A DNA stretch of 5,698 nt. Origin: Ruminococcus sp. UBA3387 (GTDB lineage: Bacteria > Bacillota > Clostridia > Oscillospirales > Ruminococcaceae). Shown here piece after piece: positions 5,379 to 5,698 of the stretch. The position numbers were made by a program, and so were the translations under genes. The stretch lies in the NCBI GenBank assembly GCA_002358895.1, contig DEPR01000027.1, forward strand, positions 1 to 5,698, read 5' to 3'. The notes under the pieces are model-generated. The model saw nothing but the letters and a program-made list of their open reading frames with translations, searched no databases and was not told the origin of the DNA. How positions within the stretch are numbered: the first letter of the stretch is position 1; every line of letters starts with the position of its first letter.

Positions 5379-5698
5379 ATGAGTATGACAAAATATGTAG
5401 TATTGCTTTGCGACGGTATGGCAGATTATCCTGTTCCTGAGCTTGGAAACAAAACTCCTATGGGTGCATCAAACACACCAAATATGGATAAGCTTGCAAA
5501 GGTTTCAAGACTCGGTCTTGTAAAAAGCGTTGCAGACGGCTTAAAGCCCGGTTCGGACGTTGCTAACCTTTCAATTCTGGGATACAATCCTGACGTCTAC
5601 TATTCAGGAAGAAGCCCGCTGGAGGCTGGCTCAATCGGTATTGATATGAAGCCTACAGATGTATCATTCAGATGCAATCTGGTTACATTATCAGACGA
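5379..5698 (+). CDS. Cofactor-independent phosphoglycerate mutase family protein (ApgM-like; proposed homoserine kinase), 3' end cut by window
   Basis: The first 106 residues of an alkaline-phosphatase-superfamily enzyme; full members are ~400 residues. It starts MSMTKYVVLLCDGMADYPV. The metal-binding aspartate is D12 in LLCDGMAD, and the expected phosphorylated serine is S59 in GSDVANLSILGYNP (58-71). NTPNMDKLA (32-40) and YYSGRSPLEAGSIGI (74-88) are also typical of this family. The ATG at 5379 has AAAGGAAAG (5366-5374) at suitable spacing; the in-frame ATG at 5385 is too far from it. Two roles are possible. ApgM proteins interconvert 2- and 3-phosphoglycerate without 2,3-bisphosphoglycerate. 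A bacterial subfamily that sits beside threonine-pathway genes has been proposed to be a homoserine kinase (phosphohomoserine formation). The divergent aspartokinase gene favours the second, but the fragment alone cannot decide. Confidence 0.88.
   Translation, partial: MSMTKYVVLLCDGMADYPVPELGNKTPMGASNTPNMDKLAKVSRLGLVKSVADGLKPGSDVANLSILGYNPDVYYSGRSPLEAGSIGIDMKPTDVSFRCNLVTLSD

Noticed and set aside
1..5698. CRISPR array, tRNA/rRNA, phage, toxin-antitoxin or defence genes
   Set aside because: No regularly spaced repeats, no recognisable RNA gene and no coding region of these types were seen on either strand.

Overview
The window looks like a piece of chromosome from an anaerobic, cellulose- or cellodextrin-using clostridium, most likely a Ruminococcus-type gut or rumen bacterium. 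This is inferred from moderately low GC, strong AGGAGG-type ribosome binding sites, a cellobiose phosphorylase very close to the remembered Clostridium thermocellum / Ruminococcus albus enzymes, and an aspartokinase of clostridial type. No species can be fixed from sequence reading alone.

Layout, left to right. Bases 1-558 are the C-terminal half of an MsmX/UgpC-type sugar ABC transporter ATPase, closed by a strong terminator (573-604). Bases 619-864 hold a small lipoprotein-like ORF that runs through a second strong hairpin (785-821) and into an imperfect 25-bp inverted repeat (838-862 / 916-940); I read it as the remnant of a larger lipoprotein gene. A 68-residue DUF378 membrane protein lies on the minus strand (954-1160). 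A well-formed promoter (1237-1265) with a cre/LacI-type operator-like palindrome just downstream then drives a complete GH94 cellobiose phosphorylase (1317-3770, + strand), which appears monocistronic. A bidirectional terminator (3781-3816) separates it from a convergent aspartokinase (3823-5142, - strand). The aspartokinase is divergent from the beginning of an ApgM-like alkaline-phosphatase-superfamily gene (5379 to the window end, + strand), with about 236 bp of shared regulatory DNA between them.

Two metabolic themes are visible. The left and centre concern oligosaccharide use: ATP-driven import (ATPase) and phosphorolysis of cellobiose to glucose 1-phosphate and glucose. The right concerns aspartate-family amino acids: aspartokinase makes aspartyl phosphate, and the ApgM-like neighbour belongs to the group proposed to act as homoserine kinase in threonine synthesis, although a glycolytic phosphoglycerate mutase role is not excluded.

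I see no phage, CRISPR, toxin-antitoxin, RNA gene or evident new system. The items most worth a second look are the lipoprotein remnant with the inverted repeat, the operator-like site at the phosphorylase promoter, and the aspartokinase/ApgM-like pair.
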